From positions 1-64,000 of the forward strand of contig CACFJR010000002.1 of the NCBI GenBank assembly GCA_902566755.1: a stretch of 64,000 nt of DNA, in the 5' to 3' direction. The notes beneath the pieces are model-generated. The model searched no databases. It had not been told where the DNA came from and was given only the letters and a program-made list of their open reading frames with translations. This document shows, in pieces, positions 39,503-47,764 of this stretch. Every line of letters begins with the position of its first letter. Within the stretch, counting starts at the first letter, position 1. Both the position numbers and the translations under genes were made by a program. This stretch comes from an uncultured Pelagibacteraceae bacterium. GTDB taxonomy: Bacteria; Pseudomonadota; Alphaproteobacteria; Pelagibacterales; Pelagibacteraceae.

Positions 39503-40488
39503 ACATTACTCGAGGCTACTCTAAATAATTTTTTTGTAAAAGATGGTATTACTTCACTTACTATTTTTTTTCGGTTTAAAATTACGCCTTTATTTGTTGA
39601 TTTAATTTTATTTTTATTAATTACAATATTCATATCTATATTAGATATCTTAATTTTTGTTTTTACTTTTGATGAAGAGTTAAATTTTGACTTATCTATT
39701 TCGTTCATCGGAAAGATTAATAAATTTTTAAGAAAGTTAAATTTATTATTTCTAATTAATAACATTTTATTTTCATTCATATAAATATTTGCCTCAAAAT
39801 ATTTGATCTTATTTTTTTTTGTTTTTTTTATTAAAGAAAAATCTTTTCGTTTATATGAAATACAATTTATTCTTATTGGACACTTGTCGCATAATGGAGA
39901 GGTGGGCCTGCATACTAAAGCACCTAATTCCATTATAGCTTGAGCATAATCACTTGCTCTTTCTGATAAACCAAAAAATTTTTTTGAAATTTGCATATTT
40001 TCTTTTGATATATCCCCATCGTTTCTAAGAAATAAAACTCTTTTAAGAATTCTTTCAACATTTCCATCCAAAGGAATAAATTTTTGATTGAAAGCAATAG
40101 CCATTATTGCAGTAGACGTATAATCACCGACTCCAGGCAAAGATTTTAAATCCTCAAAATTAGATGGTAAAATTCCACCAAATTTACCATTAATCATTAT
40201 TGCAGATTTTTTTAAATTTCTTGCTCTAGAATAGTAGCCCAGTCCCTCCCACAACTTCATTAGTGTTTGGTCATTTGTTTTGGACAACTTTTTAAAATTT
40301 GGAATTTTTTGCACAAATCTTTTGAAATAAGGAATAACAGTTGACACTTGAGTTTGTTGCAACATAAACTCACTAACAAATGTGAAATAAAGTTTTTGTT
40401 CCTTAGAAGTATTTTTTCTCCATGGTAGAATTCTCTTATTATTATCGTACCAAAATAAAATTTTTTTTGATATAATTGATTTAACCAT
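39499..40488 (-). CDS. mutY: A/G-specific adenine glycosylase MutY
   Basis: MutY removes adenine mispaired with 8-oxoguanine. The 329-residue protein has WYDNNKRILPWR, EFMLQQTQVSTVIPYF with the catalytic glutamate, the helix-hairpin-helix LKSLPGVGDYTSTAIMAIAF, LDGNVERIL with the catalytic aspartate, and the [4Fe-4S] pattern C-x6-C-x2-C-x5-C. The C-terminal MutT-like domain is short and divergent. Its ATG at 40488 overlaps the ATG of the divergent dciA by two bases. The conserved WYD motif begins about 13 residues in, so the start cannot move far downstream. Confidence 0.95.
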   Translation of the reverse strand: MVKSIISKKILFWYDNNKRILPWRKNTSKEQKLYFTFVSEFMLQQTQVSTVIPYFKRFVQKIPNFKKLSKTNDQTLMKLWEGLGYYSRARNLKKSAIMINGKFGGILPSNFEDLKSLPGVGDYTSTAIMAIAFNQKFIPLDGNVERILKRVLFLRNDGDISKENMQISKKFFGLSERASDYAQAIMELGALVCRPTSPLCDKCPIRINCISYKRKDFSLIKKTKKNKIKYFEANIYMNENKMLLIRNNKFNFLKNLLIFPMNEIDKSKFNSSSKVKTKIKISNIDMNIVINKNKIKSTNKGVILNRKKIVSEVIPSFTKKLFRVASSNV

Positions 40489-40954
40489 GAATTTTAATTC
40501 TAATCAGAGATCTAAAGTCATTCAAGGGTTAAGATCCTTTAAAGATACTTTACCCACAAAAGTAAAAAAATTATTGAAGCAAAAAGGAGAGGTTTATTCT
40601 GAACTTATAGAAAATTGGAGAATGTTTGTTGGTGATGAGCTATTTTCTTTAAGTTATCCAAAAAAATATTTGAGTTCTAATAAATTTAGAAAATCCGTAT
40701 TGGAAGTAATGGTTAAAAGAGGTCACGAAGTCGAATTAGAGTATTCAAAAAAAAATATAATAGATAAGATTAATTCTTTTTTTGGATATGATTTAATTTC
40801 AACATTAAAAGTGTATACCTTTGACAGGAAAGATGAAAAACCAAAAAATCTTAAAAAAAGTAATTCTAAAATTAATTTGGGGGGAATTAAAAATAAAAAA
40901 ATTGAAAATTCTTTAAAAGAATTTGCTAAAGTGTATAGAGAAAAAAATGATTAA
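40487..40954 (+). CDS. dciA: DUF721 / DciA-like protein (probable replicative helicase loader/operator)
   Basis: The 155-residue protein has the DUF721 domain (about 15-100: YSELIENWRMFVGDELFSLSYPKKYL, then KSVLEVMVKRGHEVELEYSKKNIIDKINSFFGYDLI), a KH-like fold found in DciA. DciA loads the DnaB helicase in bacteria that lack DnaC or DnaI. The lysine-rich C-terminal tail is probably disordered. The start ATG at 40487 shares the tetramer CATG with the mutY start on the other strand. The next gene begins inside its last codons. Confidence 0.82.
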   Translation: MNFNSNQRSKVIQGLRSFKDTLPTKVKKLLKQKGEVYSELIENWRMFVGDELFSLSYPKKYLSSNKFRKSVLEVMVKRGHEVELEYSKKNIIDKINSFFGYDLISTLKVYTFDRKDEKPKNLKKSNSKINLGGIKNKKIENSLKEFAKVYREKND

Positions 40955-41525
40955 GAAAACTTTTATACTAATAATTTTTGTTCTTTTCCAGACAAATATT
41001 AACGCATCTCCCTTCAAACCAATAATTGAGGGTAGAGAAGACGCAAAAATTAAACTAATAATTTACGAGTCTCTTACTTGTTCATTCTGTGCAGATTTTC
41101 ATAATAAAGTTTACCCTGAATTAAAAAAAGAATTTATTGATACTGGTATTATTAATATTGAATTTAGAAATTTCCCATTAGACATGGCAGCATTAAATGC
41201 ATCCAAACTGGCTCATTGTAACAATGATGGCAAATCAGACTTACTACATTTTTTATACTCTAACCAAAAAAAGTGGGCCAAAGGATCAACGATTGAAGAA
41301 CTTAATTCAAATTTGTCTTCAGTTATAAAATTATTTGAAAAACCTCTAGATGAAGAAAAGTGTTTTTCTAACACTGAGTTAGAGGCCTTCATTTTGAACG
41401 AACGAATCGAGGGTGTAAAAGAATTTGATATAAATTCAACCCCTACACTTATTTTAAACGATCAAAAGTTTGAAAAAACGCTATCATTTAAAAATTTAAA
41501 AAAAGCCATAGAAAAACTGTTATAA
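40947..41525 (+). CDS. DsbA-family periplasmic thiol-disulfide oxidoreductase-like protein
   Basis: The 192-residue protein starts at ATG 40947, which gives a clean signal peptide (MIKKTFILIIFVLFQTNINA). An in-frame ATG at 40923 would put charged residues in front. After the signal comes a thioredoxin-fold domain with a CxxC active site in SLTCSFCADFHNKVYPEL, the FRNFPLD strand and a cis-proline-like NSTPTLILND. This resembles the DsbA/BdbD-like family, which oxidises cysteines in exported proteins. It overlaps dciA by 8 bases and smc follows after 7. Confidence 0.85.
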   Translation: MIKKTFILIIFVLFQTNINASPFKPIIEGREDAKIKLIIYESLTCSFCADFHNKVYPELKKEFIDTGIINIEFRNFPLDMAALNASKLAHCNNDGKSDLLHFLYSNQKKWAKGSTIEELNSNLSSVIKLFEKPLDEEKCFSNTELEAFILNERIEGVKEFDINSTPTLILNDQKFEKTLSFKNLKKAIEKLL

Positions 41526-41532
41526 TTCCTTA

Positions 41533-43929
41533 ATGGAATTTAAAAAAATTCAGTTAAACGGTTTTAAATCTTTTGCAGATAAAACAAGTTTACTTATTGA
41601 GGACGGTCTAACTGGGATTGTTGGTCCAAACGGATGTGGTAAATCAAATATCGTTGAGTCTTTAAGATGGTGTATGGGTGAAACATCAGCAAAAAGTATG
41701 AGAGGCTCAGGTATGGAAGATGTTATTTTCTCTGGTACTTCAAACAAACCTTCCAAAAATATAGCTGAGGTAGTTGTAAACCTATCAAACGATGGAAGTC
41801 TAGGATCACACAATTATAAACATATTCCCGAAATAGAAATTAGACGGAAGATTGAAAAAGATAAAGGATCAAAGTTTCATATAAATGGGAAAGAAGTAAG
41901 GGCAAAAGATGCTCAAATGTTTTTTGCTGACCTTTCAACTGGGGCTCACTCTCCATCATTAATAAGCCAAGGTAGAATTGGATCGTTAGTTACAGCAAAA
42001 CCAAGTGATAGACGAGCAATACTTGAGGAGGCAGCGGGAATTTCTGGTTTACACGCTAGAAGACATGAAGCTGAAGTAAGATTAAATGCTGCAGAAAATA
42101 ATTTAAAAAGAGCGGATGAATTAAGAAGACAACAAGAGAAACAATTAGCAAATTTACAAAAACAAGCAGAAGAAGCTGGAAAATATAAGATGATTTCTGA
42201 AGAAATAAAAAAAATTGAAGCAGGTTTATATTTTTTAAAATTGCAGGAGATAGATAAAGAGATTACCTTAGAAAAAGAAATTAATAAAGACTCTGATCAA
42301 GAATTTGAAAATATTACAAATAAAATTAATGAAATTGAAAAAAATATAGAAAGTGAAAGTGCAACAAACACCCCAATTAAAGAAAAAAATTTTGAAATAC
42401 TTTCTAAAATCCAAAGATTAAACTTAGAACTCAAAAGTTTGGATGAGGAAAATGATAGAATTCAAAGAGAGATTGAGAATTTTAAAAATAGTCTTGTTGA
42501 AATAGATAATGATTTGGATAGAGAAAAAAGTATTACGATTGATGCTAATTCAAATGAAAAAAGGTTAAAAGAGGAAAAAAATGATTTAATCAATATTGAT
42601 ACAAAATATTACGATACTGAAAAAAAATCAAATGATGATCTTTTTTCCGTTAAAGATAAACTTAAAAACAATCTTGAAAACGTAAAGACTTTGATTAGTC
42701 AGAACCAAAATGATGATGCTATAAAAGCTATTGAAGAATGTAAAAACATTATTGAAGAATATGCCGAAAGCTATAGCAAAAACCAAAACATAAAAAACGA
42801 TTCAATTAAAAGAAAAGAAAGAATAAAAATTATTGATACTGAAATTGAAAGTTGGAAAAATCTACTTGAAAACTCCAACAAATCAATAAAACAACTTAAT
42901 GAAAGAAGACAAAAATCATCTAGTCAGTTAAATCTTTTAGAAAATAAACCAAACACTCAAGCAGAAAAAAAAGGACAGCTGACTGAAAATTTAAGACTTT
43001 CTGAAATTGAGAAAGAAGAGAATGAAAAATTAATTAAAATATCAGATAAAAAATCAAACGCTCTTAATCTTGAGCTTTCAGAGATCAGAGAAAATTCTAT
43101 AGAAATTAGAGAAAGAAAAGCGAGTTCAACAGCAACAATCGATGGTCTGTCAAAAAGAAGAATTGATTTGTTAGAAAGAATTGAAAATGAATTAAATCTT
43201 GCAGAAAAAGATGTTTTTGAATTCTCAAACTTGACAGATCAAAGTGATCTTCCAGATGCACTTACGCAAGAGGAATTGCTTGATGAAAAGAAAAGAGAGA
43301 GAGACAAACTAGGATCAGTAAATCTAAGAGCAGATGAAGAAACAAGTAAATACGAAATTGAAATTAAGAAAATGGAAAAAGATCGATCAGATTTAGTTAC
43401 AGCCATTCTTAAACTTAAAGAAAGTATTAATGAACTTAATCAAAAAGGTCGAGAAAGACTCCTTGAGGCCTTTGAAAAGGTAAATAGAAAATTTAATGAA
43501 GTTTATACAAAATTATTTAACGGTGGAAGTGCGAAACTGGAATTAGTTGACTCTGATGATCCACTTGATGCAGGTTTAGAAATGTTGGTAAGTCCTCCAG
43601 GAAAAAGACTTCAGTCAATAACTCTTCTTTCAGGTGGAGAGCAAGCGCTGACTGCTTTATCTTTAATCTTTGCAGTTTTCTTAACTAACCCTTCACCAAT
43701 ATGTGTTCTTGATGAAGTAGATGCACCTTTAGATGACGCAAACGTTATTCGTTTTTGTAATCTTTTGGATGAACTCATAAAAATTACTAAAACAAAATTT
43801 ATTATTGTTACCCATCACGCACTTACCATGTCAAAAATGAATAGACTTTATGGTGTAACCATGCCAGAGAAAGGCATAAGCCAGCTAGTTTCAGTTGACC
43901 TTGAAAAAGCTGAGAGCATGGTTGCCTAG
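41533..43929 (+). CDS. smc: Short SMC-family chromosome segregation ATPase lacking a hinge domain
   Basis: SMC ATPases compact and segregate chromosomes. The N-terminal head (1-about 172) has Walker A GPNGCGKSN (31-39), R-loop-like SMRGSGMEDVIF and a Q-loop region. The C-terminal head (about 640-798) has signature LLSGGEQ (698-704), Walker B ICVLDEVDAP (about 723-732) and the H-loop IVTHH. The total is only 798 residues against roughly 1150 in typical bacterial SMC. The region between the heads is heptad-rich and shows no globular hinge-like stretch; a turn is likely around 360-410. The stop is followed immediately by the atpI start. Confidence 0.93.
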   Translation: MEFKKIQLNGFKSFADKTSLLIEDGLTGIVGPNGCGKSNIVESLRWCMGETSAKSMRGSGMEDVIFSGTSNKPSKNIAEVVVNLSNDGSLGSHNYKHIPEIEIRRKIEKDKGSKFHINGKEVRAKDAQMFFADLSTGAHSPSLISQGRIGSLVTAKPSDRRAILEEAAGISGLHARRHEAEVRLNAAENNLKRADELRRQQEKQLANLQKQAEEAGKYKMISEEIKKIEAGLYFLKLQEIDKEITLEKEINKDSDQEFENITNKINEIEKNIESESATNTPIKEKNFEILSKIQRLNLELKSLDEENDRIQREIENFKNSLVEIDNDLDREKSITIDANSNEKRLKEEKNDLINIDTKYYDTEKKSNDDLFSVKDKLKNNLENVKTLISQNQNDDAIKAIEECKNIIEEYAESYSKNQNIKNDSIKRKERIKIIDTEIESWKNLLENSNKSIKQLNERRQKSSSQLNLLENKPNTQAEKKGQLTENLRLSEIEKEENEKLIKISDKKSNALNLELSEIRENSIEIRERKASSTATIDGLSKRRIDLLERIENELNLAEKDVFEFSNLTDQSDLPDALTQEELLDEKKRERDKLGSVNLRADEETSKYEIEIKKMEKDRSDLVTAILKLKESINELNQKGRERLLEAFEKVNRKFNEVYTKLFNGGSAKLELVDSDDPLDAGLEMLVSPPGKRLQSITLLSGGEQALTALSLIFAVFLTNPSPICVLDEVDAPLDDANVIRFCNLLDELIKITKTKFIIVTHHALTMSKMNRLYGVTMPEKGISQLVSVDLEKAESMVA

Positions 43930-44196
43930 ATGGGTAAAGAACGGCTAAAAGATCGCCTAAAAAATGCACGTAAAAAGTTAAAAGTAGAAAAAGAAAATCC
44001 CCAAACATCTAATATTGGACAAGCTTTCAAATTGAGCACTGAGTTAGTGGCGGCTGTATTAGTAGGGACAATTATAGGGTTTATTTTAGATAATTGGTTT
44101 GATACTAAACCATGGTTAATAATAATATTTTTTTTTGTTGGTGTAGTTGCGGGTATATTAAATGTAATTAGGTCAGCAAAAAAATTACAGAATTGA
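43930..44196 (+). CDS. atpI: ATP synthase accessory protein AtpI/AtpZ family
   Basis: The 88-residue protein has a charged N-terminus and two membrane segments (about 35-56 and 61-80) with FKLSTELVAAVLVGTIIGFILDNWFDTKPW, the AtpI/AtpZ family pattern. AtpI helps assemble the c-ring or supplies magnesium in studied species. It starts directly after the smc stop codon with no gap and lies 4 bases before atpB, so the F0 genes seem to be transcribed from within or upstream of smc. Confidence 0.9.
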   Translation: MGKERLKDRLKNARKKLKVEKENPQTSNIGQAFKLSTELVAAVLVGTIIGFILDNWFDTKPWLIIIFFFVGVVAGILNVIRSAKKLQN

Positions 44197-44200
44197 TTTT

Positions 44201-44935
44201 ATGGCAGCAAATCCAATGTACCAATTTAACGTTTATAGAATTGGTCCAGAAATTAAAATAGGGGAAATAGATTTATCCTTTACTAATGCAAGTTTATTCA
44301 TGGTCATAAGCTCATTAGCAATATTAATAATTTTTAATTTAGGTGCACAAAAAAGAAATATAATTCCTGATAAAATACAATTGCTCTCAGAACTTAGTTA
44401 TACATTTGTGTCTAAAATGATAAGTGATACGGCTGGTTCGAAAGCTAAACCATATTTTTCATTTATTTTTTCACTTTTTATGTTTGTTCTTTTTTGTAAC
44501 ATGTTCGGTATGATCCCCTACTCATTTACAGTAACGAGCCACATAATTGTAACATTTGTTTTAGCAGCATTTATTTTCATTGGAGTGACAATTATTGGAT
44601 TTATTAAACATGGATTTGGCTATTTAAAACTTTTTGTACCAAGCGGAGTGCCGGCTGTCTTGTTACCACTAATTGTAGTTATAGAAATTATTTCTTATTT
44701 AAGCAGACCCATCAGTTTATCTGTAAGATTGTTTGCAAATATGATGGCGGGACATACAATGATGAAAGTATTCGGAGGCTTTGTAGTAAGTCTTGGAATT
44801 GTCGGTGGATGGCTTCCACTGAGTTTTTCAGTTGCATTAACAGGTTTGGAGATATTAGTTGCTTTTCTTCAAGCTTATGTTTTTGCAATTTTAACATGCA
44901 TTTATTTAAATGATGCATTAAATTTACACCATTAA
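44201..44935 (+). CDS. atpB: ATP synthase F0 subunit a
   Basis: Subunit a forms the proton half-channels of F0. The 244-residue protein has five to six membrane helices and the essential arginine in SRPISLSVRLFANMMAGH, plus the ALTGLEILVAFLQAYVFAILTCIYLNDAL C-terminal helix. Length is typical for alphaproteobacteria. It is followed by atpE, which has an unusually strong ribosome binding site in the 16-base gap. Confidence 0.97.
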   Translation: MAANPMYQFNVYRIGPEIKIGEIDLSFTNASLFMVISSLAILIIFNLGAQKRNIIPDKIQLLSELSYTFVSKMISDTAGSKAKPYFSFIFSLFMFVLFCNMFGMIPYSFTVTSHIIVTFVLAAFIFIGVTIIGFIKHGFGYLKLFVPSGVPAVLLPLIVVIEIISYLSRPISLSVRLFANMMAGHTMMKVFGGFVVSLGIVGGWLPLSFSVALTGLEILVAFLQAYVFAILTCIYLNDALNLHH

Positions 44936-44939
44936 TCAT

Positions 44940-44946
44940 AAGGAGG
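44940..44946 (+). promoter_or_regulatory. Strong Shine-Dalgarno site of atpE
   Basis: AAGGAGG lies 5 bases before the atpE ATG at 44952. It is the clearest ribosome-binding sequence I noticed before a start codon in the window, where most genes overlap their neighbour or show little purine-rich leader. High translation suits a subunit needed in many copies per complex. Confidence 0.8.
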
Positions 44947-44951
44947 ATAAT

Positions 44952-45179
44952 ATGGAGTTAGAAGCAGCAAAAATGATTGGAGCGGGATTAGCGGCAATTG
45001 CTCTAGCAGGAGCAGGAGTAGGAATAGGTATTATTTTTGGTAACTATCTATCTGGCGCTATGAGAAATCCATCTGCAGCTCAAAAACAATTTCCAAATTT
45101 ACTTTTAGGTTTCGCATTAGCTGAGGCCACTGGGTTGTTTGGACTTGTTGTAGCTTTGATAATTTTATTTGCTTTTTAA
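44952..45179 (+). CDS. atpE: ATP synthase F0 subunit c
   Basis: Subunit c builds the rotating ring of F0. The 75-residue hairpin has two membrane helices, the glycine-rich AGAGVGIGIIFGNYLSGAMRNPSAAQ with the polar loop RNP, and the ion-binding Glu58 in GFALAEATGLF. Residues near Glu58 do not resemble the sodium-binding set, so proton coupling is likely. The gene has a strong Shine-Dalgarno site and its own short gap on each side. Confidence 0.97.
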   Translation: MELEAAKMIGAGLAAIALAGAGVGIGIIFGNYLSGAMRNPSAAQKQFPNLLLGFALAEATGLFGLVVALIILFAF

Positions 45180-45185
45180 GTAATT

Positions 45186-45773
45186 GTGAAAAAAATTATT
45201 TTACTTAATATTTTTTATTTCTCGTTCTGCACTGTAGCAGTGAAAAGTGCAGAAAAAGGAGGAATGCCTCAATTGGATCCTGAATTTTGGGTATCGCAAA
45301 TTTTTTGGTTAACCATAACTTTCGGTACCCTTTTTTTAGTCCTTTCTAAATTTATCTTGCCTAGAATAAGTAAAAACCTAGAACAGAGAAGATTGCAAAT
45401 TTTAGAAAATATTGAGACAGCTGAAAAGCAAAGAGAACAAAGTGAAAAAAATCTCAAAGAATTTGATGAGATAATTTTGAAAAGTAAAAACAAAGCTAAA
45501 GAAGTAATGTTAGCCGCAAGAGAGAAGGTTGTCTCTGAAATAACCAAAAAAAAAATGAAACTTGATGAAGACTTAAATTCAGAAATTCAAAATGTTGAAA
45601 AAGAAATAATCGAGTTAAAATTATCTTCACCAAAAAAAATAAATTCAATAGCTTCTAATATAACCAACGAAGTCATAAAAAGATTAATTGGAACTGATGT
45701 AAATGATAGCAGTGTTTCTGCTTTAGTTGAAGAAGAACTTAAAAAATTGAGCAGGAGCACAAATGGAATTTGA
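45186..45773 (+). CDS. atpG: ATP synthase F0 subunit b'
   Basis: This is the b' half of the heterodimeric peripheral stalk found in alphaproteobacteria and phototrophs. Starting at GTG 45186, the 195-residue protein has a hydrophobic N-terminal stretch resembling a signal peptide (1-about 20, ending near VKSAEKG), then DPEFWVSQIFWLTITFGTLFLVLSKFILPR as the true membrane anchor, then a long coiled coil (about 65-170). The extra N-terminal segment is a notable feature. It overlaps atpF by 11 bases. The symbol follows common alphaproteobacterial use for b' and should not be confused with the gamma subunit. Confidence 0.9.
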   Translation: MKKIILLNIFYFSFCTVAVKSAEKGGMPQLDPEFWVSQIFWLTITFGTLFLVLSKFILPRISKNLEQRRLQILENIETAEKQREQSEKNLKEFDEIILKSKNKAKEVMLAAREKVVSEITKKKMKLDEDLNSEIQNVEKEIIELKLSSPKKINSIASNITNEVIKRLIGTDVNDSSVSALVEEELKKLSRSTNGI

Positions 45774-46263
45774 TTCAACTTTTTGGGTAGCTATATCTTT
45801 TGTTATTTTTTTTGGAGTTCTAATTTATTTCAAGATCCCTCGAAAAATAAATGAGGCTTTAGACACAAAAATCTCTGAGATAAAAAATGAATTAGATGAA
45901 AGCGAAAAGTTAAGAATAGAAACAAAAAAATTATTAGAAGATTCTCAATCAAAATTAAGCTCAGCCGTGAAGGAAAGTAAAAAAATTATAGAACAAGCAA
46001 AAAATGACTCTGAAAAAATGGTGAGTGAATTAGAGCTTAAGTTTGAGAACTCGGCTAAAATTAAAAAAGAACTATCTTTAAGCAAAATTAAACAAATGAA
46101 GGATGAAGCTGTTAGAGAAATTAAAAATACTTCAGTAGATGTTGCATTCTCTGCTTCAGAAAATTTAATTAAAAATTCAATTGAAAAATCAAAGCTCGAC
46201 AATTTATTTCAAAAAAATTTAAAAGATGCTAAAGATGCTTTGAAAAAAGCTGGCTCAAATTAA
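45763..46263 (+). CDS. atpF: ATP synthase F0 subunit b
   Basis: Subunit b pairs with b' to hold the F1 head still. The 166-residue protein has one N-terminal membrane helix (FWVAISFVIFFGVLIYFKIP) and a charged coiled-coil stalk rich in Glu, Lys and Ser (about 30-150). The F1 genes are not nearby, which matches the split F0/F1 operons of alphaproteobacteria. It is the last ATP synthase gene here; crtI begins 43 bases downstream. Confidence 0.94.
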   Translation: MEFDSTFWVAISFVIFFGVLIYFKIPRKINEALDTKISEIKNELDESEKLRIETKKLLEDSQSKLSSAVKESKKIIEQAKNDSEKMVSELELKFENSAKIKKELSLSKIKQMKDEAVREIKNTSVDVAFSASENLIKNSIEKSKLDNLFQKNLKDAKDALKKAGSN

Positions 46264-46269
46264 AATAAA

Positions 46270-46298
46270 TTCTTACATTTTTAGAAAAAAAATATAAA
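46270..46298 (+). promoter_or_regulatory. Weak promoter candidate before crtI
   Basis: TATAAA (46293-46298) lies 17 bases after a poor -35-like TTCTTA (46270-46275). Transcription would start only about 2 bases before the crtI ATG. The match is weak; read-through from the ATP synthase genes is an equally good explanation. Confidence 0.25.
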
Positions 46299-46306
46299 TT
46301 ATTGTT

Positions 46307-47764
46307 ATGAAATCCATAGTCATAGGTTCAGGTTTTGGTGGTATATCTGCAGCTCTTAGGCTGAGAGCAAAAGGCCACGAGGTGACCTTAATTGAAAAAC
46401 AAAATGATTTAGGTGGTAGAGCAAGAATTTTTAGAAAAAATGGGTTTTCATTTGATGCTGGACCGACAGTAATTACCGCACCTTATTTGATATATGAGTT
46501 GTTCGAATTATTTGGAAAAGATCCAAAAGACTATTTAAACATAAAACCTTTAGATATTTGGTATCAATTCGTTTTTGAAGATGGCACAAAATTCAATTAC
46601 TCAGGAAATGAAGAAGAAATGGAAAAGCAAATATCTGCAATTTCTCCAGATGATGTGAAAGGTTATATCAAATTAGTAAATTTCACAAAAAAAATTTTTG
46701 AAAAGGGGTATTTAGAACTTTCAGATGTTCCCTTTACGAAACCTTTTTTTATGATGAAACAAATTCCATCTTTATTAAAATTAAAAAGTTATAAATCTGT
46801 TTATTCTCTTGTGTCCTCATATGTTAAACACGAAAAACTAAGAAGAATTCTTAGCATGCATCCTCTACTTGTGGGTGGTAATCCTTTCACAACAACTTCG
46901 ATTTATGGCTTAATACTATATCTAGAAAAGAAATGGGGAATTCATTACTCGATGGGGGGGACCGGAAATATAATTAAGGGTCTTGAAACATTAATGAATG
47001 AGGAAAATATAAAAATAAAAAAAGGCTTTGAGGTAAACAAAATTATTTCAAATGGAAAAACAATTAAAGGTATTCGACTAGAAAACGGTGATGAAATTTC
47101 TGCAAATAATGTGGTTTGTAATGCTGATCCACCCGATGTCTATGAGAGATTATTAAATAAAAAAGACCTGAATTTTTTTTTCAACTTTAAGAGAAAAAGA
47201 ATGGATTATTCAATGGGTTTATTTGTTTATTATTTTGGAACTAAAAAAGTTTACAAGGATGTCGCTCACCACACGATTAAATTTGGTAACAAATATAAAG
47301 AAAATTTGGATGATATTTTTGATAAAAAGAAACTTAACGATGATATAAGCTATTATCTGCATCGACCTACAGCAACAGATAATTCGATGGCACCCGATGG
47401 ATGTGATTGTTTTTATGTTCTAGTCCCAGTTCCTAATAATCAATCAAATATAAATTGGTCGGAGAGCGGTGAAAAAATTAAAAATTTAGTAATTGATAAA
47501 ATGGAAAAGGATTTGCTTCCAAATTTAAGAGAAAACATAGTAGAGGATTTCTACTTAACGCCCGACTACTTTGAAAAAGATCTTAACACAAAATTTGGAT
47601 CAGGCTTTTCAATTCAACCAAAATTTACGCAATCTGCTTATTTTAGATTTCACAATAAGTCTGAAATTTATGATGGATTATATTTTGTTGGTGCTGGAAC
47701 ACATCCTGGTGCTGGTGTGCCTGGAGTTTTATCATCGGCAAAAGTTTTAGATAAAATTCTTTAA
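46307..47764 (+). CDS. crtI: Phytoene desaturase (lycopene-forming)
   Basis: CrtI introduces four double bonds into phytoene to give lycopene. The 485-residue FAD protein has SIVIGSGFGGISAALRLRAKGHEVTLIEKQNDLGGRA at the N-terminus, FSFDAGPTVITAPYL, GGTGNIIKGLETLM, and the C-terminal GLYFVGAGTHPGAGVPGVLSSAKV, which is diagnostic of bacterial CrtI. It begins a run of five genes, crtI-crtB-crtY-blh-ispH, with overlaps between all of them. It shares one base with crtB. Confidence 0.96.
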   Translation: MKSIVIGSGFGGISAALRLRAKGHEVTLIEKQNDLGGRARIFRKNGFSFDAGPTVITAPYLIYELFELFGKDPKDYLNIKPLDIWYQFVFEDGTKFNYSGNEEEMEKQISAISPDDVKGYIKLVNFTKKIFEKGYLELSDVPFTKPFFMMKQIPSLLKLKSYKSVYSLVSSYVKHEKLRRILSMHPLLVGGNPFTTTSIYGLILYLEKKWGIHYSMGGTGNIIKGLETLMNEENIKIKKGFEVNKIISNGKTIKGIRLENGDEISANNVVCNADPPDVYERLLNKKDLNFFFNFKRKRMDYSMGLFVYYFGTKKVYKDVAHHTIKFGNKYKENLDDIFDKKKLNDDISYYLHRPTATDNSMAPDGCDCFYVLVPVPNNQSNINWSESGEKIKNLVIDKMEKDLLPNLRENIVEDFYLTPDYFEKDLNTKFGSGFSIQPKFTQSAYFRFHNKSEIYDGLYFVGAGTHPGAGVPGVLSSAKVLDKIL

